A DNA stretch of 64,000 bases from Helicoverpa zea (taxonomy: Eukaryota > Arthropoda > Insecta > Lepidoptera > Noctuidae). Below, one piece after another: positions 1 through 11,200 of the stretch. Numbering within the stretch: the stretch's first letter is position 1; each line of letters opens with the position of its first letter. Location: positions 8,804,001 through 8,868,000 of the forward strand of contig NC_061470.1 of assembly GCF_022581195.2 (NCBI RefSeq), in the 5' to 3' direction. Both the position numbers and the translations under genes were made by a program. Below the pieces are notes generated by a model that saw only the letters and a program-made list of their open reading frames with translations, was not told the DNA's origin and did no database searches.

Positions 1-238
1 CCCGTTGACTTGGAAACAACGGAATACGCATAACCATTAGAAACGTTCCATATATTTAATTTTTGTACTTTAACGGCAAAAGCACAGCAGACTAAACAAA
101 ACGCTGAGAACTGAACCGCAATAGACGTGACCATAGGGATAAAAGTGGTGATTCTAATTAGTCCGCATTTAAGTTGTGAGTGGCAAAAATATTAGGTACA
201 CGTATTATTACGTAAAAAAACATTAAATAGATGACAAA

Positions 239-634
239 GTCGTGGTGACTTAGTGGAAGTCGTGGTGGTTTAGTGGGTAGAGAACCAATCTCTCAAGTAT
301 GAGCGTGCGGCTTTGATTCCAGGTCTGGCAAGTGCCTGCCAATGCAACTTTTCTAAGTTCTTATGTACTTTCCACGTGTATTTTGGATACCAATGACCGT
401 TATTTGGAGGGGATGTTAAACTGTAGGTTCCGGCTGTCATTGAACATTCTTGGCAGTCGTTATGGGTAGTCAGAAGCCAGTAAGTCTTACCAAGGGGTGT
501 TGGGTTGAGCGGGTAACCGGGTTGTTGAGGTCAGATATGCAGTCGCTCCTTGTAAAACACTGGTACTCAGTTGCATCGTGACTGGAAGTCGACCCTAACA
601 TAATTGGGACAAAGGCTCTTGAGATAATAACGAC
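239..634 (+). mobile_element. tRNA-derived SINE, first copy
   Basis: The body matches the SINE at 7641-8030 almost throughout: an A-box-like head (GTGGTTTAGTGG), a decayed B box (GGCTTTGATTCCAGG), a long middle (ACTGTAGGTTCCGGCTGTC) and the tail that reads GACTGGAAGTCGACCC in this copy. The A-box segment is duplicated in tandem (239-257 and 259-277), which the other copy does not show. A LINE fragment interrupts the tail. ACAAAGTCG at 234-242 recurs at 1338-1346 and may be the original target duplication around SINE plus later insertion; this is uncertain. It carries no gene; reverse-strand ORFs across it are incidental. Confidence 0.8.
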
Positions 635-649
635 AATAATAATGAGATA

Positions 650-1315
650 CAGGCACCGCAGGACATCTGAGGCTGATGACGGTAAATAGCGACCCCGCGG
701 GGCTATATACACTGAGTTCTCCAGGGAGAGTATACTGTCCCCCATCTCCGGCCGGTCGGAGTGAACCATGACGGGGGTAGGTCTCACGCCTCTGGCTTGG
801 CTTGGCCGTCCAGAGTGGAGTCGCTAGAGCAGGATTAGTAGCCCTGCTCGGAGGGTAGGTGCCTCATGGTAAGCACAGGGAGCGCGTAATCAGCGTTTAA
901 AGTCCACCGAGGTATCCTCACCCTACAGCCGCTCATTTACCTGTTGCCCTCTTGTTGCTATTCAGTGACTGGTTCCCGGGGGCCCAGTAAGTGAGGTGGC
1001 AAGTCTCCACCTGCCATTTTTACATGTACCTAATACATTGTCATCCACTAACATCCCATCACAATAGCCCAAGTACTTTTCCTCCATAGTTAGCAATAGT
1101 TTAGCACAGAACCGGGGATTGTCTTTTTTTAACGACGACCACCGGGGATTGTCCTTGGGTTCATTTCTATAGTGTATAAAGGGATAATCGTCGGTTTTGT
1201 GTCACCATTTCATTAAAGTTGTCTCAAAAGGGCTTCAGCGTGTTGGCTTCGGCCCCACGTTTGCCTCCCAAAAATTCGGAACTCTGTAGTCCCGAGGTCT
1301 GGAAGAGACATACAA
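650..1315 (+). mobile_element. Non-LTR retrotransposon 3' fragment with 15-bp target duplication
   Basis: A GC-richer, non-coding 666-bp block is flanked by exact copies of AATAATAATGAGATA at 635-649 and 1316-1330. Direct repeats of that length, with no terminal inverted repeats, are the signature of target-primed retrotransposition. The block has no long ORF and looks like the 3' untranslated part of a 5'-truncated LINE. Orientation (+) is inferred from the short A-rich end at about 1314-1317. The clade cannot be assigned from sequence alone. It sits in the tail of the SINE just upstream, so it inserted later. Confidence 0.65.
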
Positions 1316-1587
1316 AATAATAATGAGATATAACGAAACAAAGTCGGAGATTGGGGGCTCGTAACGCCACGTCTAGGTATGTAAAATTTGTACTAAGCAG
1401 TGACTTTACACAAAATTCAAGCGTGTTGTATCTTCGTTATTATTTGTTTGTGAGAGAGAGAAAAGAAAAATACGTGTCCATTATTTTAGGGTTATCTAAA
1501 AGACGGACTAATTACTTCTTTTTGATTCGCCATACCTATTTCATAACATTCATTTCTATACATTTCAAGTGTAGTATTGCTCTTGAA

Positions 1588-1986
1588 GTTCCACATCAGG
1601 TGTTCCAGATCTTCGATGTTTATACGTCAATAGAGAGTGCTTATCAGATTGAACCACTTTTGCTAAAACGTCATATCTTCATATGCTATAGTCTAGCTGG
1701 GCCCCTGGAGTTCCACATCAGGTGTTTTAGATCTTCAATTTGTATAAGTCAATAGAAAGTGCTTATCAAATTGAACAACTTTTGCTAAAACATCATACCT
1801 GTATATGGTACAGAGAAGCTGGGCTCTTGGGGTTCCACATCAGGTGTTCCAGATCTTCAAATTTATTATCTCAGCTGAAAATGCTCATCACATGAAACAA
1901 TTTTTGCCATGGCACCATTTTTGTATCTCTTATAGTTTTGTTGGTCTGTTGGAGTTCTGCATCAGGTCTTCAAGTTTCGAAGATAA
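1588..1986. repeat. 122-bp tandem repeat, four degenerate copies
   Basis: The segment GTTCCACATCAGG (GTTCTGCATCAGG in the last copy) starts at 1588, 1710, 1832 and 1954, an exact 122-bp period. Companion segments (CAGATCTTC, AGTGCTTATCA, AACTTTTGCTAAAAC) keep the same order within the first copies and decay toward the right. 122 is not a multiple of three, so the reading frames across it are not protein repeats. It is probably an internal array of a degraded transposable element, because the sequence just after it matches a common lepidopteran repeat. Confidence 0.85.
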
Positions 1987-1994
1987 ATTATAGC

Positions 1995-2105
1995 CTATAT
2001 GTTGACCAGGCTTAATACTGATACAACAAAGAAAAAATCATCGAAATCCGTTCAGTAGTTCGGAAGATTAGCGTGTACAAACAAACAGACATACAGACAT
2101 ACTAT
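1995..2105 (+). repeat. Dispersed lepidopteran repeat fragment
   Basis: The segment around ATCGAAATCCGTTCAGTAG followed by ACAAACAAACAGACATACAG is a phrase I know to recur across many lepidopteran genomes as part of non-coding mobile elements. No TIR or target duplication is visible. It may belong to the same element as the 122-bp array just before it. Confidence 0.5.
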
Positions 2106-2109
2106 ATAA

Positions 2110-3229
2110 TTTTAATAGATATAGAATTTTTTTATAGAATTTTTCTTTTGGATTTGTGCTCCATTACTGTTTCTAAACCCCACCCAATTATTTTTTTGAT
2201 ATATTCAATGTACAGACACAGTTTTTTTACAGATTTATTATATGTATAGATTTCAATGGTGTCGTTTTGTTAGAGTATCTGAACTTATTCCGTTCACGTA
2301 ACCTATTTTATAGGTAATTCGCTCCACTAGGTTCTATTGAACTACTCCTCTCACCCAGATAATAAGTTGCCTACATCCTTTCGCAGGATCGGGTCAATTT
2401 ACGGTACCAAACATTTACATGATTTCCGTAGTTTTGTCTTGAAAGCGCGACGATTATATCGAGTAACTTTTGCATTTATAATATTAGTTAGAATTTATTC
2501 AAAGGATTCTCAGGAAATACTTCTGAATCAAGACAGATTTCTTCAGCTACAAACCTTAACATCTCTTCTTGTTAAAATGCGAAAAATAAAAACATAAAAT
2601 AACGTCAAGATAAGAGGATACACTATCGAACAGTCACATAAAACTAAAGTTTTACAACCCATAAACGCTTGAAAGTTTTGATAAGAAAAAATGTCGTACG
2701 CGAACGCAAACGTCTAAATCTATTTCTGGGACGACAAATTGCATAAGACATGAAACGTCAAGTTTGGGCAAAAGGTAATGATGTATGTAAGGGTTGTGAA
2801 ACATTACGAAAGATAAGATAAAGTCCACGTGATGGCGTCGGGTCTGCAATGTGTTAAGTTTTTTCCACCCTTGTAAAGATTGTACAGTTAGACGGTCATA
2901 ATGCTGTCTGCGTTTTACAATTTGTTAAAGTACTTAAGTTTAATATTTAAGGCGCTTTAATAGTTTTCAGATTTATTTAGGTAATCTAAATCAGCACCTA
3001 AATTCCGAAGATGCGAAGAGTAGATGAATTTTCTGAAGTTCGTTTAGTGTAAAGGAAATATTATAAGTAGTAACTGTCTATGAGCAACATATATGTGAAA
3101 TATGCTGACAATATCTTTTTCAAATTATGATGTAGGTACGAATAAAATGCATGCATTTCTTTTACGAATATTGCTTTTCACGTAAAATAAGCTGATATTT
3201 TTGCTGCGCCAATTATCGTTTCAATTGTA
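2110..3229. other. AT-rich intergenic DNA, nothing recognised
   Basis: Short ORFs only (under 90 codons, no familiar motifs). No splice-flanked coding exon, RNA gene or repeat could be recognised. Confidence 0.5.
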
Positions 3230-3237
3230 ATCATTCT

Positions 3238-4145
3238 CAGGCCCGCCGCTAGCAGTTTGTTCGCCCGCGTGCAGAATTGATTATGCCGCCCTACAACTAC
3301 ATATTACACTGGGCTTTGTCAAAAATGAAAAAATCGTTAAGCACACAAAAATACCCCAGCAAATTAAAAGAAAGCAGCGGAAAAAACCGCGAGCGCAGCG
3401 AGCGCGAAATTTTTTGAGTTTTGGGACACAAAAGTACCCAAAGCGGTTAAAGAAAAGCACTATAGGTAAATTGGAAAAGCCGCGAGCGTAGCGAGCGCGA
3501 ATTTTTTTGAGTATTGGGACACAAAAGTACCCAAAGCGGTTAAAGAAAAACACTATAGGTAAATTGGAAAAGCCGCGAGCGTAGCGAACGCGAAATTTTT
3601 TGAGTTTTGGGGCACAAAAGTACCCAAAGCGGTAAAAAAAAGCACTGTAGGTAAATTGGAAAAGCCGCGAGCGAAGCGAGCGCTTTTTTTCCAACTTTAA
3701 GGAATTCAGAGGGGAGAGGGTTGACAGTCGGACTGTGTCACCTCGCTCAGTCCCGTGGCGATGCGTGTCTCGGGCCTGCACTGCGACTGGTAGTGAACCT
3801 AGGCTTTGCAGATTACAAAAGCACTCTCCGTGGATGGTCCCTTTTGCCCGTGCCATCCTGGTCGTGCAGATATGTGCCGACCGAGATGGCGCCCCCTAGA
3901 CGTGGTACCCGGGGCGGACCGCCCCCGCCTCCCCCTTACGCCGCTACTGACGTCCGTGATTGAAACTATAGCTAAATTACTTAGTCTCTGCTGGAGCATT
4001 ATTGATCTTAAATAGTTTGCGCTATTGCTGTTTTCGGAAATATTGAAATGAAATAATTGGTAAAAAGATATTTCGATTTGCCGCCCCCTAGGACGTGCCG
4101 CCCGCGTGCGGTGCACGCCATGCACGCCCGCTTACGGCGGGCCTG
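3238..4145. mobile_element. Non-autonomous hAT-like DNA transposon (908 bp)
   Basis: The ends are inverted: CAGGCCCGCCG at the left (3238) and CGGCGGGCCTG at the right (ending 4145), with further GC-rich similarity inward. They are flanked by an exact 8-bp direct repeat, ATCATTCT, at 3230-3237 and 4146-4153. An 8-bp duplication with ends starting CAGG is typical of the hAT superfamily. No transposase is present. The interior has a 93-bp tandem array and a GC-rich right third. Reverse-strand reading frames here arise from the repeat period (93 = 3 x 31) and are not treated as genes. Confidence 0.85.
3387..3686. repeat. 93-bp tandem repeat inside the hAT-like element
   Basis: The segment CCGCGAGCG begins at 3387, 3480, 3573 and 3665 (spacing 93, 93, 92). 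Each unit holds a GAGCGNAGCGAGCGCG segment, a TTTTTTGAGTTTTGGGACAC segment and AAAGTACCCAAAGCGG. Three full units plus a partial are present. Units are highly similar, suggesting recent expansion or homogenisation. Confidence 0.9.
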
Positions 4146-4153
4146 ATCATTCT

Positions 4154-6137
4154 TATAGAATGCACACGACGTATTTTGTTGGTATACCTACAGTATTTTA
4201 TTACAATACACAGCAAAGAATACCTACCTAGCAACAAAACGCTTTAAAATCAAAATAAGCTAACAGACCCGGATGTAATTAATCCACAAGATTATACACC
4301 AACAATATATTCCTAGAAGTACTTAATTTTTAGTTTACGTTAAAGTTTTTGCAATAATAATCAATTCGTTTATCAACGCGACCACGTGTGACAGACTCTA
4401 GTGGAGCGTTCGGTCCTTGAAGAAAAAAAATAACTCGACTTTTTAAAATGATCTATGGTACTCTTGACTATTGAGGTAGGGAAGAGTGAAATCGTGAATT
4501 TTGAAATAATATATGGGTTACGTGATTACGTGCTTTTCAGGTAAGTATTGGGAGCGAGGTAGAGGTACTTTTCTGTGGCACTGAATTCGCATATTGTTAC
4601 GAGTAAATATGTATGTTGATAGTAAAAATTTATAAATAAATTAATACTAAATAGTATAGGATTAATAAATCATGGTACATTATTTAGTAGCAAACGTAGC
4701 GGATACCTAAATGCACGACATATTGAAAGTTAAAATCTTATAAATTCACCCGTGCTCTATACCTGATGACATAACAATAGATTAGCGCATATAAGATTGA
4801 CGCTTCGCTTCATCTAAAACAGATTAATAGAGTTAAAAATATTGTGCAGTCTATATTTCCAGTAGAATATTATATTTATTTCGACACACGCATAAACGTT
4901 TACGACGCAGCCGGTAAATCTGAATCGTTTTAAATTCTTTTATACGATATTTATTAAGGAAACCATTTATCTAACCTGGTTGATTCATTTTATTAATGTT
5001 CAAGCGAAAGGTGGGCAGAGATTAGATTGCCTAATCGTTGGAGATCTATTCTCAAATGTCTTACAAACAATGTTACTTGGCATTTAGTTTAATATTCAAT
5101 ACAAACATATGTACTCCGCAGCTTAATTTTCTGTCAAACACTAAATACATGGATGTCAAAGCAATATCAATCATAAACACCAAAAAATAAAACAGAAATT
5201 TTAAAAATAAACTCAGAGTAATTAGTAACATTTAAAATAACAAAACGGACGAATTGGAAGTGTTCAAGTCAAGTAGCATTGAATTTTTTCCACGTCCGCC
5301 GGGCGACGGTTAATTACCACAAAAAATGTTGGCCACCCCTGTCGGGTCATCAATCCACATTGACATGTTTTGGACCATGTTACTCGCTTTATTGTTTCAG
5401 AATCATTAATAGTTTTGTGTTCAAATATTAAGTGAAAAGTGATGTCTATTAAGTAGGTTGTAACTCTGAAAGTAAAACCCCATTGTGCGATTTGCATCGT
5501 AACATTATGTCTGCCATCAAAATGATCGTTAAACAAAGAAACTAAAGAAACAGTACGTACTATCGACACATCGCATATTACTCATTTTACAAACACAAAA
5601 GTTTACCACAAAACATTTACTAGCGTACTATTTTTCAGTAACAGATCTCACTCAGCAGTCGTTCAATCATGTGAGATGAAACTTTTGATGTTGCGACTGG
5701 TTTGAAATCCAAAGTTTTAAACGGGTGAACAAAAAGTTGGGGCTCAAAGATCTGAAAGCTGGTGTTGCGCCGTGGCTGGGTGTCACTCGTCGTGTCGTAT
5801 GCGCCCGCGGCTGCTGCTGACGGATAGATGAATGAACACTATCAAAGAAGAGCGGTGGGAACGTCAGGAATCTGAGTCATGCGCGCCCGACTCGCGAATT
5901 GTTCACGAGCTTCAGTATCGCCTTATAAGACTGAAGATATGTTTGTGCTAGGATTTATCTTGGGATTTTTTGCATTCGTTTTCGTTTTTTTTTTATTATT
6001 TACAATTACGTGTTAGCGGCACAATTTTTTTCCCTAATAAAGTTTTTTCTTAATGGTACCTCATTGAAGCTTTTATCAGTGACACCCAGCTTAATGATTG
6101 AGCAATTTAATATTGATATAAAATATTTTTTGAGAAT
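4154..6137. other. Gene-free stretch
   Basis: AT-rich DNA without a recognisable gene. A short GC-richer patch at about 5760-5895 might be regulatory. A 101-codon reverse ORF (5264-5569) has no motif or splice context I recognise. Confidence 0.45.
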
Positions 6138-6149
6138 AAACAAGATTGT

Positions 6150-6246
6150 TGATGCGAGAAGCCGAAAATACATCTCAGTGGCGTGCACTTGGAGAGGCCT
6201 ATGTCCAGCAGTGGACTGCGATAGGCTGATGATGATGATGATGATG
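6150..6246 (+). mobile_element. 5'-truncated retroelement tail with 12-bp target duplication
   Basis: The 97-bp insert contains GTGGCGTGCACTTGGAGAGG, then CCTATGTCCAGCAGTGGACT, and ends in a GATGATGATG run, a common 3' end of lepidopteran retroelements. It is flanked by AAACAAGATTGT at 6138-6149 and again at 6247-6258, a perfect 12-bp duplication. Insertion was on the plus strand with extreme 5' truncation. Confidence 0.85.
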
Positions 6247-6258
6247 AAACAAGATTGT

Positions 6259-7627
6259 GTATATTTTTATGGAAATCAATTTAAATGTTCAGTTTACATA
6301 CTTGAAAAAATAATTAATCAAATAAATTGGCTACACAACAGGACAAATATTTAGTTGTAAATTAGTACAAGACTGGAAAGTAAAAAATACGACAATATTT
6401 TTTGCCGAGAGGAATGCTGAAAATGTAACGAATTTGACATGCGTGCATATACCCTCTTCGTAGGTGGTTAAATTCATGCAAGTCATACATTATATAAAAA
6501 CTGTAGCATGTCTTTTGTGCCGACGTCTTGGAGGGTCCAATTGAGAATCTTTCACTTTTTCAATATAACAAATAATATATTACCGACTACGACCTTTTCT
6601 TGGCGAATAAAAGGATACTTCACTATTTGCACTACACTGATTACTCATTTACGAGGTTTACACAAGATATTTGAAAATTAAGTTACTATGCACGGGCCTT
6701 CGGCTAAAGATTTTAGCTTTACACAGAATAAGATAGAACAATAAATAAAATATAGGGACTTAACTTTTTTCACGATCATCAAAATATATCTTTCACTGTA
6801 GTGAGCTGAACTTTACCCTTTCCGCTCGAGCAGAACTTGGACAAAACAAATGCATTTTACCGTGCGAAGCGACAGGAGTTGTCTTATTGGATCTCCATCA
6901 ATCGGCACAAGAGACATGCAAACAGACGCATCACTAGGCTCAGCTGACTGACCATCGAGTTGGCGCGGCTGCTGCCACTCGCCCCGCCACTCCTGTCCCT
7001 CCATCACATTTCTTCACCGGCGGCCGATTATTTTTTCAACGCGACACAATAAATCAGTTTTCTGTGCGTTAATCAAGTTATGCGGCGCGCGCGCAGACGG
7101 CGGCGCGAGGAGAACGCTTCTGTCGTCGGCGTACGTCGCCAGAGTCGAGCCCGCCCTGGCCCGCCCACCGCCCAATCGCGAGAGCTTTTATTCCCACAGC
7201 AGTTCAGGCGCTTTATTTATTTTCATCTGAATTATGTACTGCAGTGTTTGTTGCTTCGGCTTTACCTGCCGTGCGCCGCTAGACGAATGTTATCGACGAT
7301 GTACGTTTTGATTTAACTCTAAAGTTATGTACCTATTCAAGTCGCCCACTCGCCATGTGAAATTATCCAGAGGTGTTTGTTGAGTCTAAGTTATATTTAA
7401 AATGAACACAACACAGTGTTGCATACTGGCCGTATTTTACCTGTTAACTACCTCCAGACTACATTAATTATGCAGCTACATGGAAAACATATAGGCGTTG
7501 TTTTCAGAGATTGTTTACATTTTATCAACACCTGCTATATAAATTTTACACAAACCTTGAGAAAAACTCAGCCATAAATGCAGGAAAAACTCAAAGAAAA
7601 CTGTTTGGATGGATTAAATATGTAGGT
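6259..7627. other. Intergenic stretch with one GC-rich island
   Basis: Mostly AT-rich. The part at about 6940-7190 is strongly GC-rich and CpG-rich (GGCGGCCG, GCGGCGCGCGCGCAGACGG, CCCAATCGCGAG with a CCAAT box). In an AT-rich insect genome this resembles a promoter or first exon. I could not tie it to a coding exon in the window; a 78-codon forward ORF across it (7080-7316) is low-complexity arginine and not convincing. Confidence 0.35.
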
Positions 7628-7640
7628 ACCTACCTAATAA

Positions 7641-8030
7641 GTAAAAAAGTCGTGGTGGCCTAGTGGGTAAAGGACCAATCTCTCAAGTATGAGGGCGCGG
7701 GTTCGATCCCAGGTCAGGCAAGTACCAATGCAACTTTTCTAAGTCTGTATGTACTTTCTAAGTATATCTTAGACACCATTGGCTGTGTTTCGGATGGCAC
7801 GTTAAACTGTAGGTCCCGGCTGTCATTGAACATCCTTGGCAGTCGTTACGGGTAGTCAGAAGCCAGTAAGTCTGACACCAGTCTAACCAAGGGGTATCGG
7901 GTTGCCCGGGTAACTGGGTTGAGAAGGTCAGATAGGCAGTCGCTTCTTGTAAAGCACTGGTACTCAGCTGAATCCGGTTAGACTGGAAGCCGACCCCAAC
8001 ATGATTGGGAAAAAGGCTCGGAGGATGATG
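7641..8030 (+). mobile_element. Full-length tRNA-derived SINE with 13-bp target duplication
   Basis: Near the left end lie pol III promoter elements: A-box-like GTGGCCTAGTGGGTAAAGG and B box GGTTCGATCCC. The middle and the GACTGGAAGCCGACCCCAAC tail match the copies at 239, 18104 (reverse), 49293 (reverse) and 58418. It ends in GGATGATG. ACCTACCTAATAA is repeated exactly at 7628-7640 and 8031-8043. This is the best-preserved member in the window and should serve as its reference copy. Confidence 0.9.
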
Positions 8031-8194
8031 ACCTACCTAATAAATTGCTGCTAAATAGAGCCAGTCAAAAATATTACTAACGTATGTTTGAGAACTCGTA
8101 ACAAATTGATATTTTAATCATCAGCGGCTACGGCAATAATAAAAAGTCTAAAAAAAAAGAAATTGAAATAAATAATTTAGTTTTTTGCTCTTAT

Positions 8195-8260
8195 AAGCTT
8201 ACCAAACTTATAAAAGACCGCTTACCGTAGTAAGCGCTCTTTTATTAGTTTGGTAAGCTT
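8195..8260. repeat. Near-perfect palindrome, 31-bp arms, 4-nt loop
   Basis: AAGCTTACCAAACTT... on the left (8195-8225) pairs with its reverse complement at 8230-8260 with two mismatches, around a CGTA loop. It would fold to a tight hairpin. It could be a tiny foldback MITE or a cruciform-prone arrested inversion. No obvious target duplication is visible. Confidence 0.85.
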
Positions 8261-11200
8261 TTAATTTACAGAAACACCTATATCAGAAAAGTAGTCAAAC
8301 CACCGTCTGATCCGTGGTTAGGACCATGTCCATTCCTATCCTTTGCTTATCGTTCCCATTTAACAAAAGCTTCGCACAAGAAATGCTTAAATACAGTATA
8401 GAGTAGCCAATATTTTTGCATCTTTCAAATCGTTTTAACAAACAAGACCAACCCATTTGACCCCACTCCTTATTTGATCCGCATACTTAATCTGATGCGC
8501 AGAATATTTTGTATAAGATAAAAAAATCATGTTTAGATAGGTAATTAACGAATTGTTCGCAACTATATCTATTTAAGAATAGCCGTACGAATATCCTTCG
8601 AAGGAAAATGTACAAAAATATATAGGTAAGAGCAACGCCAGCTTTAGAAGTCTATAGATACTTTTTTCTTTCGTCGGCTCACTCGACACTTAAGCGTGTT
8701 TATTATCTGCGCGAAGATCGTTGATCAATTCGTGCAGTAAACACAGACCACTTGTATGCAGCTACTGATGTACTGAATCACAGGTAGGAATTCCTATTGT
8801 AAACAACTTTGTGTTTTAAGTAGTTTAAGTACCCAAAAGTAGGTACGTGACGCATACCTACATACATTTACTAGCTTCTGCTTATGGATTCACTCGCATT
8901 CCTTTGCGCATCCTAGTTAGAAGCCCCCTTTGTCAATAATTCTCGAGATTAGCGCGTTCAAGCACACGAACAAACTCCTCAGCTTGATAATATTAAGATT
9001 TAGTTAATCATGTTTATTCATATAACAGCCTGACAGCCTAAGGTGACTGTGCAGTGACGAAAAATTAAGCTTTTTTTTTTTAGATTAAGCTTTGTAAGTA
9101 ATACCAAATCTTAGAAAAATAAATCTTTATCACGACAAGATGGAGCTAAGATCAGAGAAATGTTGCAGCCAGATGAATGTTAATGATATGGTTTTATGTT
9201 AATGTCATTGTGTCAAATAAAAACTATGTAACGAAACCCATAAAATTATTGTGTTGTAATAGCAGCAAATTAATTTCCTAAAGACGAATGTTCTTAATTG
9301 AGAGTTAATAGAGGTAGTCCTTAAGAAAGTCTTTTGAAACAAGTCAGCTAGCAAAATATGCGTGATGGAATGTTGGTGCTACTTAAGTAGGTAACTGTAA
9401 TGGTAACCACTTGTGCCAATCCACTATAGTGTTAATAGCATACTATACCTATTGTAGGCAAGATTATTTTGAACTAAAAATTGTAAATAACCTATTATTT
9501 CTGAATTCAAATAATTTACCCTACAGTTAGGTACTCAGTAGCAATTAAAATATTTTAATGTAACTAAAATGTATTTTTCCTATAAACAAGTACAATTTAT
9601 TAAAATTGACCGCTGCGAGACCTACGCGGCTACGACATCTCGTAGCAAGCATGCTACGAGCTTATCAAGGGACCTCTGCCTTAGCATTTAATCGATATCC
9701 TAAGGGTACCTAATGTATCTGCTTATTTATTTATTTTTTAATGTTTATTTAAAACTATTGTTTATCTTGCATTTATCTAATTCTTTTACACACTGGAACA
9801 AATATTTTTGTAGGGAATAAAATTCTAATATTTTCTTGGAATTAATTGAAATGTGATTGGCATACATTGAATGTTCCCCAACGCGTTGCAGCTTCACAAA
9901 AAAATCGGGTATTTGTGAAAACAAGCAGGTATTATAAGTTACATAAGATTCCATTTTCCTCGCATGATTTGTAAAGATTTTTTATACTTACCTAAATAAA
10001 TATATGTTTTAACATAAATATTTTCCCAAGTCATTCTAATCATAGAGAAAACCACGTTAAATTAACTTGTACTACATATATTTTGTTTAATATCCTTTAT
10101 TTTGCGAATAATATTAATAAATTGCATGTTATATTGCGTGAAAAAGCTTTAACACCCGTTGGCAAGACCGAAAGGTGAATATTTCTTTCAAACTTAAGAA
10201 AAAAGTTGAATAAAAAGAAATATTGACATACAATTTAATAATAGCAGTTACGATTACATCGGAACATCGTCCATAAAAAAACGAATCATGTAACTGTCTT
10301 ATATTATGAAAATATTCTCCGAACCCAATTTATTTTTATCAGCACATTATTTTTTATTCGAAACAACCCTGCCGAATGATATCCGAACGGAACATAACAA
10401 CATAATAATTCATAATATTTTATTCTATTATCTTTAACATTTGATATTCTGTTAATATTTTCAGTCGGGAGAAAAGCTTTTTTAAACCGTAGGCGTGACT
10501 TATGTGATGTTTTCTCACTCTAGCATGAGTCATGCGTATGAGAGTGAAAGAGATGGGTTTATAATAGGAGGAGTTTCGCCGTGCACAAAGATCATCCCAC
10601 GCATGTTTCAGAACGAACAGTTCGGTTAAAAAATAAAACAAATCACCAGTTAATAGGTTGTTTAATGTAGCAGTCTATTTGAGTATTGAATGCAAAGAAT
10701 TAATGTGTGCTGTGGCAACAGGTCATTTGTCAAGCTGTACTGAGCCTAGTCGTTGAACCTACGTAAATCTGTGCTCGTCTAGGAGAAGCACACACGTGAA
10801 GGCCTTGACTTACCTACTCGAATTAAGTCTACGAATATACAATGATTAATAATTGAAAGAAGTGTTATTTAGATAATTTAAAACAAAATGTTATTAAACA
10901 GAAGGGATCCATTGTACAAAATTTGTATATTATCATGATGATGACCCAATGCGCAATACACGAGAATTACCGGTTGACCTATCTCGGAAAGAAGACTCAT
11001 GTACCTGTTTAAATTGGTGATGTTAAAGGTATAACGAAAAAGAACAAAGAAAGTAGCCCTGTGTCTGTAAAACTAAACAATATCTTAGATACTTCCTGCT
11101 ACTAAGTTCTTATTACGCAAGTTACCAATTCAAAATTAGTCCAGCTCATCTTCAAAATTATTTCAACACAACATAAAGTACCAACTACGCTACGCCATGA

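Noticed and set aside
470..787. 105-codon reverse ORF
   Set aside because: It crosses the junction between the SINE tail and the inserted LINE fragment, so it cannot be an ancestral gene.
1351..1755. 134-codon forward ORF
   Set aside because: It runs into the 122-bp non-triplet repeat array and shows no protein-like composition.
3281..3856. 191-codon reverse ORF with repeated 31-residue blocks
   Set aside because: The 93-bp tandem repeat is a multiple of three, so an open frame repeats automatically; it lies wholly inside the hAT-like element with no homology or start/splice support.
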